A stretch of DNA of 64,000 nucleotides from an uncultured Christensenellaceae bacterium. GTDB taxonomy: Bacteria > Bacillota > Clostridia > Christensenellales > UBA3700. Position 1 is the stretch's first letter; every line of letters starts with the position of its first letter. Made by a program: the position numbers and the translations under genes. The notes under the pieces were generated by a model. That model was not told the DNA's origin and did not search any database. It worked only from the letters and a program-made list of their open reading frames with translations. Shown piece after piece: positions 18,401-26,244 of the stretch. The stretch spans positions 62,001 to 126,000 of the forward strand of contig CALWKS010000003.1 of NCBI GenBank assembly GCA_944381325.1. Reading direction: 5' to 3'.

Positions 18401-18786
18401 AAATCCGTTACCTCGACTTTCTGAGACGAAGCGACTATCTCAAAACTTGTAACCGCCTTTCCCGTATATTTGCCGCTATTTCCCGGCGTAACTGTTACGG
18501 TTGCCGTGCCGACCCCGGTATTGTCAGAATATTCGACGACTATATTGTCGTTGGCAACGCCATAGATAAACTCTTCTATTATGTTGTACCCGTCCAGAAT
18601 ATTAAAATCGGGAGTAATCGGTTGCCCCGTATATTCAAACTGCTCTTTGCCTTTGAAGTCTATGGCAATACCTTTTCCGGAAAGATCCACGGGATCGTCC
18701 TTAGTCAGATCGCATGCGACGAACGCAGTTGCAGTCAACGCGACAAAAACCGCAATAACAACTATCATAACAAAGCGTTTTTCCAT
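15484..18786 (-). CDS. Giant repetitive lipoprotein with Ig-like and beta-helix modules
   Basis: 1100 residues. The signal peptide ends in a lipobox-like FVAC with Cys at residue 25. The mature part alternates two module types. Ig-like MBG-type domains open with F-x-Y-[TSD]-G (FEYTG, FEYSG, FVYDG) and end with a strand containing F-x-[VI]. Each is followed by a linker of the form V-x-x-[FY]-x-x-[LF]-x-x-[AS]-L and a long run of short repeats rich in NNG, ENNGE and NDGTVY that should coil into a right-handed parallel beta-helix. About four cycles are visible, ending in a Cys-containing C-terminal part. Such surface proteins often bind or organise polysaccharides or mediate adhesion; no catalytic site is seen. 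It has a consensus promoter and stands alone. Confidence 0.75.
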   Translation of the reverse strand: MEKRFVMIVVIAVFVALTATAFVACDLTKDDPVDLSGKGIAIDFKGKEQFEYTGQPITPDFNILDGYNIIEEFIYGVANDNIVVEYSDNTGVGTATVTVTPGNSGKYTGKAVTSFEIVASSQKVEVTDFESLKESLNGGKYGQVVVGADITVPEGESIEVGKGVKLNMGGHALINNGTVENNGEINFDEGGEGNSFVNGGMFKNYGKILFYAPGTNAEAFVNGGDIENAGEIYLNGNKEGALCAENSGDFKNDGTVYINTYADFYNCGGFENIGYVRASGEAKFYTNSDISGNRFSALVRRYPIEEFEISLSDDKFEYSGAEIKPTPHFYKEGVAVDYGDYELFYENNVNAGTATVKIVAIKDSEAFYGEATLTFGIEKGSVTVTDAEGFYNALSNPNYDTINLNTDDRFGTLLDEGFTVPEGLTLNISAASDEGFRGNVVNNGRIVVLKGYGLRVYGTLENNGEMSVKHIVNRGTVDNNGTISLGKGKSYSGNLTNAGVITIAERGTFYAGGDTDDKKEFVNDGKVDSLGTVYVNHTLTNNGTFENKGELFVFTAGSVKATEQIINDGSVYLNEASDAFGGSGSVKVKSEIQQSDVEITNLPFVYDGEQKEATVRIEGGDSRYDVTYKQGVTETDCPLNAGSYELTVTFREDSRAFKGSATIAFTVERGETTVNTYDALIAALDNYNYSRVVFNAKYINGDLQIPQGYVLVIPEDKTLINNGHGIEVNGSVENNGSYSNESITSALTVNDGGTFINNGTSYFNDYVPAGVSGDGTVYLREDIASATILTLTKTQVVYCMENGYIKTETPGFTLTTVQGEAVDVGEYRSFCTNDREISTEGDLAKLTVRASSTSTKYYGETSAEYTVLRGETTVSAFDELKEALGNIKAGTELCNFGTITLTADISAGEIKKDVTLTIASNCTLVIANHNLDLYNEDHITENLYIVNKGKIEIYGGAFSYVGSRYNDDGGGRIIGYAANAADFARYARSCDEVRLTADIDEEISLFTNSVYDGECVIDTCGYDIKRIVVQMQGRRSFTIKSSVSGSVIGGEQYTDSGIYCQEIDEKATLTLVNLTVYGIEYNYLASENRVFIDESCNIIS

Positions 18787-18806
18787 AAATCCCTCCGTTT
18801 TATTTA

Positions 18807-18835
18807 ATTATAGATTATAAAAAGCAACTTGTCAA
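18807..18835 (-). promoter_or_regulatory. Promoter of the giant lipoprotein gene
   Basis: On the minus strand TTGACA (18835-18830), 17-base spacer, TATAAT (18812-18807): full consensus. Confidence 0.9.
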
Positions 18836-18866
18836 TGTTTGAAAATTTCAGCCTCGGTAAGCCTCT

Positions 18867-18902
18867 TAAAACAAAAAAATCCCCGGAGATAACTCCGGAG
18901 AT
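18867..18902 (-). terminator. Terminator of ilvH
   Basis: CTCCGGAG pairs with CTCCGGGG around TTAT on the minus strand, followed by ATTTTTTT. Confidence 0.85.
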
Positions 18903-18928
18903 CATTGAACTCTTTGATTATAATTTTA

Positions 18929-19423
18929 TCAGACGCCTCTGTCGATCGCGGTGATACCTGTGCGGCATACGTTCTTGACGCGCATATCCTTGCCTTTGCA
19001 AAGTCCCATGACAGCGTTAGCAAACTTATCGATTTTCTGACTTGTACCGGTAAGCTCAAGTATCATCGACTTTGCGGTGATATCGAGTATCAGAGCGCCG
19101 AACTCGTCAGCCAGCTGAACGATCGCATTGTCGAAAGAAGTTTCTGTAACCACCTTTACCAGAATAAGCTCTCTGCATACGCTCTCCTCTTCCTTGAGCG
19201 CGGTAACGTTGATCGTCTCTTCCAGCTTGAAAGTCTGCTTGACTATCTGGTCGAGAGTGTTCTCGTCGCCCTGAGCGGTAATGGTTATTCTTGAAATCTT
19301 GGGGTCGTCCGTCGTAGCAACAGACAGAGAATCGATGTTGAATCCTCTGCGGCCGAAAAGCCCTGAAATTCTTGCAAGAACGCTGGGGTTGTTGTATACG
19401 ACTACCGATACTATATGTTTCAT
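18929..19423 (-). CDS. ilvH: Acetolactate synthase regulatory (small) subunit
   Basis: 164 residues, the usual length. It binds the catalytic subunit IlvB and confers valine feedback inhibition on the first common step of branched-chain amino-acid synthesis. The N-terminal ACT domain is recognised by VVYNNPSVLARISGLFGRRGFNIDSL, followed by the C-terminal ferredoxin-like domain with ELILVKV. The ATG at 19423 was chosen because AGAAGGTG precedes it; longer in-frame starts lack one. It has its own promoter and terminator, and no ilvB is present in the window, so the large subunit must be encoded elsewhere. Confidence 0.93.
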   Translation of the reverse strand: MKHIVSVVVYNNPSVLARISGLFGRRGFNIDSLSVATTDDPKISRITITAQGDENTLDQIVKQTFKLEETINVTALKEEESVCRELILVKVVTETSFDNAIVQLADEFGALILDITAKSMILELTGTSQKIDKFANAVMGLCKGKDMRVKNVCRTGITAIDRGV

Positions 19424-19457
19424 AAAAATCGCACCTTCTTGAGTATTATTGTTATTT

Positions 19458-19486
19458 ATTATACAACAATTATCCCTCGTTTGCAA
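19458..19486 (-). promoter_or_regulatory. Promoter of ilvH
   Basis: On the minus strand TTGCAA (19486-19481), 17-base spacer, TATAAT (19463-19458). Confidence 0.8.
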
Positions 19487-19510
19487 TACTTTTTTCAGCT
19501 TGCAAAGGCA

Positions 19511-20119
19511 TTAAAAGTATTTGCTAAGCAGTTTTACCAGTTCGTCGTCCTTATCCTCTTTTGCCGAAGCGCTTTTCTGAGCGGATTTTTTATCGAGAGC
19601 CGCCTGCAGTTTCTCTCTGACGTCGTTCATACCGTCGTCCTCGTCGCGCTCTATGCCCGTATAAGGCAGAAAGTCCTTTTGCTCCGCCGCCGCTTCTTTG
19701 TTGTCTTTAAATGTCTTTTTTATTATATAACAGCCGTCGCATCTGTCTGAAACGCTGCTTGCGCTCTCCACTCCTATAAGCACCTTTTTGCCCTGAGCCT
19801 TGATCGCAGATATCATAGGCAGACTGTCTACCTCTGCGCAGACAAGCAGGATCGCGTCGATGTTCTGATTTTTGCAAGCGCAGGCAACGCTGTCCACCAC
19901 CTGACGTATATCAACTCTCACCTTTTTGCGATTGTGCAAAGGAAGAGCGACCTCAGCGCCCGTCTGTCTTATATAGGCGTTGAAATCACCGTTCTTTTTT
20001 GCATTGTAAGCGTAAAATTTTACCTGTTCGTATTTTGCGCCGACTTCTTCGAGAAGAAGAGAAAAGCTTTCAAAATCGATTTTTGCAGCGCCAAGATCTA
20101 TAAAACACGCGCAGTTCAT
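19511..20119 (-). CDS. NYN (PIN-like) domain protein
   Basis: About 202 residues. The first 135 fit the NYN/LabA-like fold of the PIN nuclease superfamily: an early acidic strand CFIDLGAAKIDF, a middle VDIRQVVDSVAC, then ILLVCAEVDSLPMISAIKAQGKKVLIG and ASSVSDRCDGCYII. The Asp residues in those segments are the expected metal ligands, so an RNA-cleaving role is plausible. The C-terminal 60 residues are charged, low in complexity and probably unstructured or coiled. Of two adjacent ATG codons, the one at 20119 has the better spacing to GGAGG. It lies 79 bases downstream of the glycosylase gene on the same strand. Family by motif, function inferred. Confidence 0.75.
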   Translation of the reverse strand: MNCACFIDLGAAKIDFESFSLLLEEVGAKYEQVKFYAYNAKKNGDFNAYIRQTGAEVALPLHNRKKVRVDIRQVVDSVACACKNQNIDAILLVCAEVDSLPMISAIKAQGKKVLIGVESASSVSDRCDGCYIIKKTFKDNKEAAAEQKDFLPYTGIERDEDDGMNDVREKLQAALDKKSAQKSASAKEDKDDELVKLLSKYF

Positions 20120-20198
20120 CATATCCTCCGTCAAGCTGAATTAACCTCGTTCCGAAATCGCTTGTCAAATCGGATTTTTTCTGCCCGTGTAGATAAAA

Positions 20199-21011
20199 TT
20201 AACTTTCTCTTTTGTTGAAAAACAAATATTGCTGAGCGTATCCGCTCAGATTGCCGTATGTGGATATAAGATATTTTCTTATTTCTTTGTTTGTCGCTTC
20301 CTTTCCCGTCATGTCCGCATATACCTTTCTTATCCATGTGTCTACAGGGAAAACGTCGCTCTTATGGTATGCAAACAAAAGTATGCAATCTGCTACCTTT
20401 GGACCAACTCCTTTTAAAGTACAAAGATATTTGTTTGCTTCTTCTCCGCTCATATATAGCGGCTTTTCGAGATCGAATCCATCTGCGACCGCTCTTGCAG
20501 TTTCACTTAGATAAGGCGCTCTGTAACCTGCGCCCAGCGCGGCATAATAATCCGCGTCCTTTGAAGCCATCGCTTCAGGCGTCGGAAAAGCACTGTACCC
20601 GTCTTTCTTTTCTCCGAGTCCTTCGCATATCCTTGACAGAATACCCTTTATCCTCGGGATATGATTGTTGGCGGATACGATAAAAGATATCAGCATTTCG
20701 TAAGGATCCTGATTGAGAATTCTTATTCCGCCTCCATACTCGACAGCTTCTTTCATAAAGGGCTTGTCCATAAGAGCGCGCTTTATCGCTCCGTAGTCGT
20801 TGTCAAGGTCGAAAAATCTTCTCCAGTAAGCACTGTCGTCGCTTTTTATCACGACTACTCCGTCCTGTCTGACCACGCAACGCTTGTCTTTTGAGAAAAC
20901 TTCGTATTCGTTTTCGCCGATCTCAGAATATCTGAAGATCTGCCCGCAGTCCAACGTCTGGCGAATGTCGAAATCTCTTGTATCCTTAATTATTATATCA
21001 TTGTCTGCCAT
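20199..21011 (-). CDS. 8-oxoguanine DNA glycosylase/lyase (OGG1-like)
   Basis: Excises 8-oxoguanine from DNA and nicks the strand. 270 residues with the N-terminal TBP-like domain (DFDIRQTLDCGQIFRY) and the helix-hairpin-helix GPD core: GVGPKVADC with catalytic Lys 205 and FPVDTWI with catalytic Asp 224. The Lys identifies a bifunctional enzyme and separates it from AlkA-type glycosylases. Start codon uncertain: the ATG at 21011 begins directly before the conserved region but has only a distant AAGG; an in-frame ATG at 21086 would add 25 basic residues. The NYN gene is next downstream. Confidence 0.85.
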   Translation of the reverse strand: MADNDIIIKDTRDFDIRQTLDCGQIFRYSEIGENEYEVFSKDKRCVVRQDGVVVIKSDDSAYWRRFFDLDNDYGAIKRALMDKPFMKEAVEYGGGIRILNQDPYEMLISFIVSANNHIPRIKGILSRICEGLGEKKDGYSAFPTPEAMASKDADYYAALGAGYRAPYLSETARAVADGFDLEKPLYMSGEEANKYLCTLKGVGPKVADCILLFAYHKSDVFPVDTWIRKVYADMTGKEATNKEIRKYLISTYGNLSGYAQQYLFFNKRES

Positions 21012-21152
21012 AGTGTTTTTCAACCTTTTCTGTCGCTTTTTGACGGTTTTTGCAGAATTTGTTCTGCCACCCTCGATAACTTTCATCAACACGCAGAACT
21101 TGCTGTCTGCTTATAAGAGCACTGAACTTTACGCGATGAAAATCATGTATAA

Positions 21153-21175
21153 AAAAAGCCGTCTTACGACGGCTT
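21153..21175 (-). terminator. Terminator of rplU-prp-rpmA
   Basis: AAGCCGTC pairs with GACGGCTT around GTAA, followed by TTTTT on the minus strand. Confidence 0.9.
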
Positions 21176-21188
21176 GAATGTCTTTAGA

Positions 21189-21470
21189 TTACTCAGCTTT
21201 AGCGTAAACGCTTACCTGCTTTTTATCCTTGCCCTTTCTCTCGAATCTTACGACGCCGTCAACGAGCGCATACAGTGTATCGTCGCTGCCGATGCCCACA
21301 TTCGTACCCGGGTGAATCTTGGTGCCTCTCTGTCTTACGAGGATGTTTCCTGCGAGAACAGACTGACCGTCAGAGCGCTTTACTCCGAGACGCTTTGCCT
21401 CAGAATCTCTGCCGTTACGTGAGCTACCAACACCTTTCTTATGTGCAAAAAGCTGTATATTGATAAACAT
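21189..21470 (-). CDS. rpmA: 50S ribosomal protein bL27 with cleavable N-terminus
   Basis: 93 residues. After the N-terminal segment MFINIQLF comes the conserved mature start AHKKGVGSS. In Firmicutes this extension must be removed, just before the Ala, by the protease Prp, because the mature N-terminus reaches into the peptidyl transferase centre. The QLF-A junction is intact here and prp is the adjacent upstream gene, with one base between stop and start. GGAGG lies nine bases before the ATG. Confidence 0.97.
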   Translation of the reverse strand: MFINIQLFAHKKGVGSSRNGRDSEAKRLGVKRSDGQSVLAGNILVRQRGTKIHPGTNVGIGSDDTLYALVDGVVRFERKGKDKKQVSVYAKAE

Positions 21471-21471
21471 A

Positions 21472-21801
21472 TCACTTTACCTCCAAATTTACAAAATCCG
21501 AAAAGCCCTGATTGAGATCGGCGACCCCCAGAAGCATCGTATCAAGAACTATGTCGCATTCTTTGCGCATCTTTCTGTCCATCTCTGCGGGGAGAGTCAT
21601 CTTGAGATAACCTCTCTTTTCGTCCGTGGTGTAATCGACTTTTGCGCCAACTACCTGAAGCAGTCCGAGCAATGCCGTCTGTACTATCGAAGAAAGCGCC
21701 GCGCAAACAACGTCTTCTCCTTCCACACCGTACCCGGTATGCCCATCGCACTCAACCGAGACTATGCTGTTATTGTGTCTGACTACAACAACGTTTGTCA
21801 T
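21472..21801 (-). CDS. prp: Ribosomal processing cysteine protease Prp
   Basis: 109 residues. Removes the N-terminal extension of bL27. The catalytic dyad is visible as H21 in DGHTGY and C33 in EDVVCAALS, matching His22/Cys34 of the staphylococcal enzyme. It sits between rplU and rpmA, the standard position in Firmicutes. The start overlaps the rplU stop by one base (TAATG). Confidence 0.95.
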   Translation of the reverse strand: MTNVVVVRHNNSIVSVECDGHTGYGVEGEDVVCAALSSIVQTALLGLLQVVGAKVDYTTDEKRGYLKMTLPAEMDRKMRKECDIVLDTMLLGVADLNQGFSDFVNLEVK

Positions 21802-22106
21802 TATGCCTTAATTTCGCCGATTTTGATTGCCGTAAAGGGCTGTCTGTGACCCTGGCGCTTGCGCTCATTCTTCTTGGACTTATACTTGAAGACGATGATC
21901 TTCTTTGCTTTGTCCTGCGCAACGACCTCACCCGTAACGACAACGTTTGCAGCAGCGTTACCGCAGACGATTTCGCCGTCCTTGTTTACCATAAGCGCGG
22001 TGAGTTCAACCTTATCGCCTACGTTTGCGTCCAGCTTCTCGACATTGATAACCTGACCGGGCTCAACTTTGTACTGTTTGCCGCCTGTCAAAACGATTGC
22101 GTACAT
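21801..22106 (-). CDS. rplU: 50S ribosomal protein bL21
   Basis: 101 residues. Opens with MYAIVLTGGKQYKVEPGQ and ends with the basic RQGHRQPFTAIKIGEI typical of the family. First gene of the rplU-prp-rpmA operon, with an RNA leader and a strong promoter upstream. GAGGAGG precedes the ATG. Confidence 0.97.
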   Translation of the reverse strand: MYAIVLTGGKQYKVEPGQVINVEKLDANVGDKVELTALMVNKDGEIVCGNAAANVVVTGEVVAQDKAKKIIVFKYKSKKNERKRQGHRQPFTAIKIGEIKA

Positions 22107-22182
22107 ATTATTACCTCCTCTTTCCAGTCTCGCTGATGCGGGTGCCTATTAAGGACTTGCAGACCCTTTTCATGCGGCTCGC
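22107..22182 (-). ncRNA. L21 leader (ribosomal protein autoregulatory RNA)
   Basis: The transcribed leader contains GAGCCGCATGAAAAGGGTC, then TGCAAGTCC and AATAGGCACCCGCATC before the ribosome binding site. This order, with the GGGTCTGCAAGTCC core, resembles the L21 leader family described in Firmicutes upstream of rplU-rpmA, thought to bind L21 and control the operon. Assigned from memory of the family, without a covariance search. Confidence 0.7.
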
Positions 22183-22187
22183 AAATT

Positions 22188-22216
22188 ATAATATCATAAA
22201 ATAAATATACTGTCAA
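22188..22216 (-). promoter_or_regulatory. Promoter of rplU-prp-rpmA
   Basis: On the minus strand TTGACA (22216-22211), 17-base spacer, TATTAT (22193-22188). Confidence 0.9.
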
Positions 22217-22367
22217 CGGATTTTCAGCGTGTTAACACGGTTATTTTTGTAAAATTCCGCGCTTTCAAGGCTCAATTTTAATCCTGTACTTCGCTTTTCC
22301 GTATTGAAAATTATGCGTATTTTATCGGTCCTGCCCTATTTCTAGCGTTTTTCTCAACCTGTATCGC

Positions 22368-23855
22368 TTAATACAACATTCTGGCGTTGTCGGGAAGATC
22401 GAGAACGGCAGAGTTAAGACTCTGTATCTTATATTTTTCTATATGCATTGCAGGATCGGGGATAACGTAAATCCTCTTATCCTTCCACACTGTCTGACAT
22501 TCTTTCTCAAGATAGCGCAAAGAAAACATCTTGTTAAAAAGCGAAGGCGCGACCGTAACGACTACCGCCTTGGCGCTTATTCCTTCAAACACCTGAGTGA
22601 TCGCCGAGCGTATTTTCATTATCATATGTTCGTCGCCGTATACGTACCCGTCTCCTCCGCAGTACGGACAAGGCTGAAGCATTACCGTTTCTATCATACT
22701 GCGCGTCTTCTTGCGCGTCAGTTCAACAAGACCGAGTGCCGTAAGTCCGACAAGAGAGGTCTTTACTCTGTCTTTTTCAAGTTCTGCTCCGAGCACTTCT
22801 AGCACTTTTTCTCTGTGCTCGGGTTCTTCCATATCAATAAAGTCGATGACGACGATGCCGCCTATGTTCCTGAGTCTGAGCTGTCTTGCAATTTCAACAG
22901 ACGCTATCTTATTGGTTTCGAAAACCGTTTCTTCAAGGTTCTTGTTGCCTACGAATTTACCCGTATTTACGTCTATTACGGTAAGCGCTTCCGTCCTGTC
23001 GATTATCAGATAAGCGCCGTTTTTAAGCACTACCTTGCGCTTCAGAAGCGCGTCTATCTGCTCGGCAAGGTCATAAAACTGCAACAAGTCTTTCGCACCG
23101 TTGTAATACTTGAATATGTCGGGACGAGACTTCTCGACATAGGGGAAAGTGCGTTTGAATTCTTTATAAAGTTTTTCGTCGTTTATTACGACTTCGTCCA
23201 CGTCCGCAAGCATATCTCTCACGGCTCTTATCGCAAGATCCTGCTCTTTGTATACAAGCGTTCCCGCAGGTTTTTTCAGAGTGTCCTCTTTGATCTTATC
23301 CCACAGGGCGACCAGTTCTTTCATCTCGGCGCGGAGTTCGTCCTCGTCGCAAAACTGTGCCTGGGTGCGCAATATCACGCCGCAGCCTTCAGGCTTTATC
23401 TCCTCTGCGAGCTTGACCAGTCTTTCCTTTGTTTTCTCGTCCGTTATCTTGTGCGAAACCCCTACGTAATCTATCTGCGGCATATATACGAGAACTCTTC
23501 CCGGCAAAGTGATATTGGTAGTGATTCTCGCGCCCTTTGTGCCGAACTGGTCTTTTTCCACCTGACAAAGCACGCTGTCGCCTGCCTTGAGGTTTATCCT
23601 GAGCTGTTCAGCACCCTCGAGTTTTTCTCCGTCTATGACGATATCTCCAGCATAGAGAAACGCATTGCGTTCAAGCCCGATATTGACGAAAGCCGCCTGC
23701 ATACCGGGAAGCACGTTCATGACCTTGCCCTTGTAGATATTTCCTACAAGTTTATTGATGTTTTTGCGTTCCACCCAGAATTCTTCGAGAAGATTGTCTC
23801 TTACTATGCACACTTTAGTGCTGCTGGGATGTACGTCTATGAGTATTCTCTTCAC
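22368..23855 (-). CDS. rng: Ribonuclease G/E family endoribonuclease
   Basis: 495 residues, a typical RNase G length without the long C-terminal scaffold of E. coli RNase E. Cleaves single-stranded AU-rich RNA and takes part in rRNA and mRNA processing. The S1 domain is near residues 35-115 (GNIYKGKVMNVLPGMQAAFVN in two halves), the catalytic Asp residues are in TVIDVNTGKF and VVIDFIDME, and the zinc-link is CPYCGGDG. The start is GTG at 23855 behind AAGGAG and overlaps the previous stop (GTGA). It is the last gene of the ROK - radical SAM - DUF2344 - rng series. Confidence 0.93.
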   Translation of the reverse strand: MKRILIDVHPSSTKVCIVRDNLLEEFWVERKNINKLVGNIYKGKVMNVLPGMQAAFVNIGLERNAFLYAGDIVIDGEKLEGAEQLRINLKAGDSVLCQVEKDQFGTKGARITTNITLPGRVLVYMPQIDYVGVSHKITDEKTKERLVKLAEEIKPEGCGVILRTQAQFCDEDELRAEMKELVALWDKIKEDTLKKPAGTLVYKEQDLAIRAVRDMLADVDEVVINDEKLYKEFKRTFPYVEKSRPDIFKYYNGAKDLLQFYDLAEQIDALLKRKVVLKNGAYLIIDRTEALTVIDVNTGKFVGNKNLEETVFETNKIASVEIARQLRLRNIGGIVVIDFIDMEEPEHREKVLEVLGAELEKDRVKTSLVGLTALGLVELTRKKTRSMIETVMLQPCPYCGGDGYVYGDEHMIMKIRSAITQVFEGISAKAVVVTVAPSLFNKMFSLRYLEKECQTVWKDKRIYVIPDPAMHIEKYKIQSLNSAVLDLPDNARMLY

Positions 23856-24496
23856 TGCAAAATCTCCTTAGCCGCGACAAACTTTCCGTCGACAGACACC
23901 AACTGCTCCAGTCTCACGATATCCCCCGCACAGGCCTTGACTCCGAAGCGCGACAGACTCTGAACAAAACTGTCCACGCGCAGATTTTCATTGCCCGTAG
24001 CAAGAGTCATATACAGTTTGTTTCCTTCCTTTTCGAGAGAAAATATCTTGCGCCTGACTTCGACTTCAAGTTCCTGCCCTTTCTTGAGCTGTCTCATAAA
24101 GTATTCCTGCATATCGAGGATTTCAAGAACCTCTTGAGAAATTTTTACTTCTGAATTCACCTCATACAGAGAAGCCGTAACTTTTGCGGCAAGATTGGGA
24201 TTTACGGCAGTAACCGCGCAGAAATCCGCCTGCATGCCGGAAGGAGCAGAAGCGTTGAATCTTTCAAGAAGCTCTTCAGGATTATCGAGAGGACTGTCTG
24301 CCACAAAATATTCCGCCAGGCTCTGCACTCCGAGAGGAAGCGGCGTTGTAGTATATGTGAGCATATGTGGTACGAAACCCGCGCTGTATCTCACCTCGGC
24401 TTTCATTCTTCTCATGGTGCGCTGAAGTACGCGCATTGCGTCGATATGAGAAAGATAACCTGCTTCTCCCGTCTTACGGTGTCTGAAAACTATCAT
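23852..24496 (-). CDS. TIGR03936/DUF2344 radical-SAM-linked protein
   Basis: 214 residues. Opens with the family signature FRHRKTGEAGYLSHIDAMRVL. In Firmicutes this protein is almost always encoded immediately after a TIGR03960 radical SAM protein and before rng or rplU, and sometimes is fused to the former; both neighbours are present here with 4-base overlaps. Its reaction is not established; a role in RNA or ribosome modification has been guessed from context. No cofactor motif is visible. Confidence 0.88.
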   Translation of the reverse strand: MIVFRHRKTGEAGYLSHIDAMRVLQRTMRRMKAEVRYSAGFVPHMLTYTTTPLPLGVQSLAEYFVADSPLDNPEELLERFNASAPSGMQADFCAVTAVNPNLAAKVTASLYEVNSEVKISQEVLEILDMQEYFMRQLKKGQELEVEVRRKIFSLEKEGNKLYMTLATGNENLRVDSFVQSLSRFGVKACAGDIVRLEQLVSVDGKFVAAKEILQ

Positions 24497-26244
24497 TCAA
24501 AACACCTCCCCAGTTTGTTTGCTCCGCAACCGTTGCATTTACCTATACAGTTGGGGGTGGTTATTCCCTGATAAGCGCGTTCTCTTTCTCTCAAAAGATA
24601 CTGCTTTGTAACGCCGTTGTCTATAAAATCCCAGGCAAGCTCTTTGTCTGTCGGTATAGCACCCGTATATTCTCTGGGGTCGATACCGCAATATTCAAAA
24701 GCGGCGATCCACTTTTCGTAATCGAAACACTCGTTCCAGCTGTCGAAAACACAACCTGTCTCGAACGCTCTTTTTATGACTGCGGACTGACGTCTGTCTC
24801 CGCGCGCAAGCGCCGCCTCGATGACGCTCGCCTTTGCGTCGTGCCAGCTGTATTTCACGTTCCTGAGTTTAAGCTCTCTCTTCAGATAATCCTGCTTTGC
24901 GTACATATCTTCAATGCTGATCTGCTCTTCCCACTGAAACGGAGTGAGCGGCTTTGGAATAAACACCGCGGTTGAAACGGTTATATTTATGATTTTTGAT
25001 TTTCCGTGCTCAGCGTGAAGTTTTCTTACCAGCTTGACTATATCAACAATGCCCTTGAGATCTTCTTCTGTCTCAGTGGGCAGACCAATCATAAAATAAA
25101 GCTTCACGTTCTTTACGCCGTGCTTTAGCGCCGCGGTCAGCGACGACAGAATATTCTCATCTGAAACGTTTTTATTAATCACGTCGCGCAGTCTCTGCGT
25201 GCCAGCCTCAGGCGCAAAAGTCAAAGAAGCGCCCTTTGTATCTTCGTATATTTCAGCCTCAAAGCTGTCAAGTCTCAATGAAGGAAGCGCCAGCTTTACG
25301 TTCTCTTTCTCAGCTTCTTCTTTAAGTCCGTCTACAAGTCCTTTCAAGTCGGAATAATCGCTGGTGCTCAGGCTTGAAAGACTCAATTCTTCGTAGCCCG
25401 TGTTGGTTATAAGCTCTTTTGCCTGTTTTAAAAGCGTGTCTTTCTTTCTCTCTCTGATCGGTCTGTAATAAAAACAAGCCTGACAGAATCTGCAACCGTT
25501 GGCACAACCTCTGAAAAGTTCAAGCGTTGATCTGTCGTGAACGATATCGCAACTCGGTACCAATATCTTTGTAGGAAAATATGCCTTGTCAAGATCTTTT
25601 ACTACCGCTCTCTTAACCTTGCCGCCCACAGAGGTAACGTATACTCCTTCAAGCTCTGAAGCGCGTTTTAAAAACTCTGCTTTGCTCAAGCCTTCAGCCT
25701 TGCATTTTCTGTGAAGAGCGACGAATCCCGCAAGATTGACTTCTCCTTCTCCCACGAGTATCGCATCGAAGAAATCCAGGATAGGCGCAGGATTTACCAT
25801 GCACGGTCCGCCTGCTACAACCAAAGGATAATCCTCTCCTCTGTCCTTAGCGTAAAAAGGAATACCAGCAAGATCCATCATATACAGAACGTTGGTATAG
25901 GCAAGCTCGAAGCCTATCGAGAAGCCTACTATATCAAACTCTGTAAATTCTCTGCGCGTCTCGAGAGAGAACAGTTTTATGCCGTGTTCTTTAAGTTTCG
26001 CCGCCATATCCACTGACGGAGCGAAAGAACGCTCACACACGACGCCCTCGGTATCGTTGAGCATATGGTAAAGAATTCTGAGCCCGATATTGCTCATTCC
26101 CACCTCGTATTTATCGGCAAAACACAGGCAGACCCTTTCGTCACAAGGCTTGTCCGTATCGGGCAGATTGAATTCTCCGCCGATATATCTCGCAGGTTTT
26201 TCAACCTCAAGCAATATCTTTTTTAAAACTGCGTTATCTATCAT
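24493..26244 (-). CDS. TIGR03960 B12-binding-like radical SAM protein
   Basis: 583 residues. An N-terminal cobalamin-binding-like Rossmann domain (about 30-180, with VVAGGPCMVNP) precedes the radical SAM barrel, whose cluster motif is CANGCRFC (C247, C251, C254). The C-terminus has another Cys group, CIGKCNGCGANKLGRC, that could hold a second iron-sulfur cluster. Methylthiolation or methylation of RNA or protein is plausible, but the substrate is unknown. The start overlaps the ROK gene stop (TAATG) and the stop overlaps the DUF2344 start (ATGA), so the three are translationally coupled. Confidence 0.9.
   Translation of the reverse strand: MIDNAVLKKILLEVEKPARYIGGEFNLPDTDKPCDERVCLCFADKYEVGMSNIGLRILYHMLNDTEGVVCERSFAPSVDMAAKLKEHGIKLFSLETRREFTEFDIVGFSIGFELAYTNVLYMMDLAGIPFYAKDRGEDYPLVVAGGPCMVNPAPILDFFDAILVGEGEVNLAGFVALHRKCKAEGLSKAEFLKRASELEGVYVTSVGGKVKRAVVKDLDKAYFPTKILVPSCDIVHDRSTLELFRGCANGCRFCQACFYYRPIRERKKDTLLKQAKELITNTGYEELSLSSLSTSDYSDLKGLVDGLKEEAEKENVKLALPSLRLDSFEAEIYEDTKGASLTFAPEAGTQRLRDVINKNVSDENILSSLTAALKHGVKNVKLYFMIGLPTETEEDLKGIVDIVKLVRKLHAEHGKSKIINITVSTAVFIPKPLTPFQWEEQISIEDMYAKQDYLKRELKLRNVKYSWHDAKASVIEAALARGDRRQSAVIKRAFETGCVFDSWNECFDYEKWIAAFEYCGIDPREYTGAIPTDKELAWDFIDNGVTKQYLLRERERAYQGITTPNCIGKCNGCGANKLGRCFE

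Noticed and set aside
22228..22239. Perfect palindrome CGTGTTAACACG upstream of the rplU promoter
   Set aside because: Twelve bases only, 12 bases upstream of the -35 box, and no matching copy seen elsewhere in the window; chance or part of the rng 3' region cannot be excluded.
22815..23963. 382-codon plus-strand frame opposite rng and DUF2344
   Set aside because: Shadow of well-identified genes on the other strand; composition is rich in Tyr, Val, Phe and Cys with no domain pattern.
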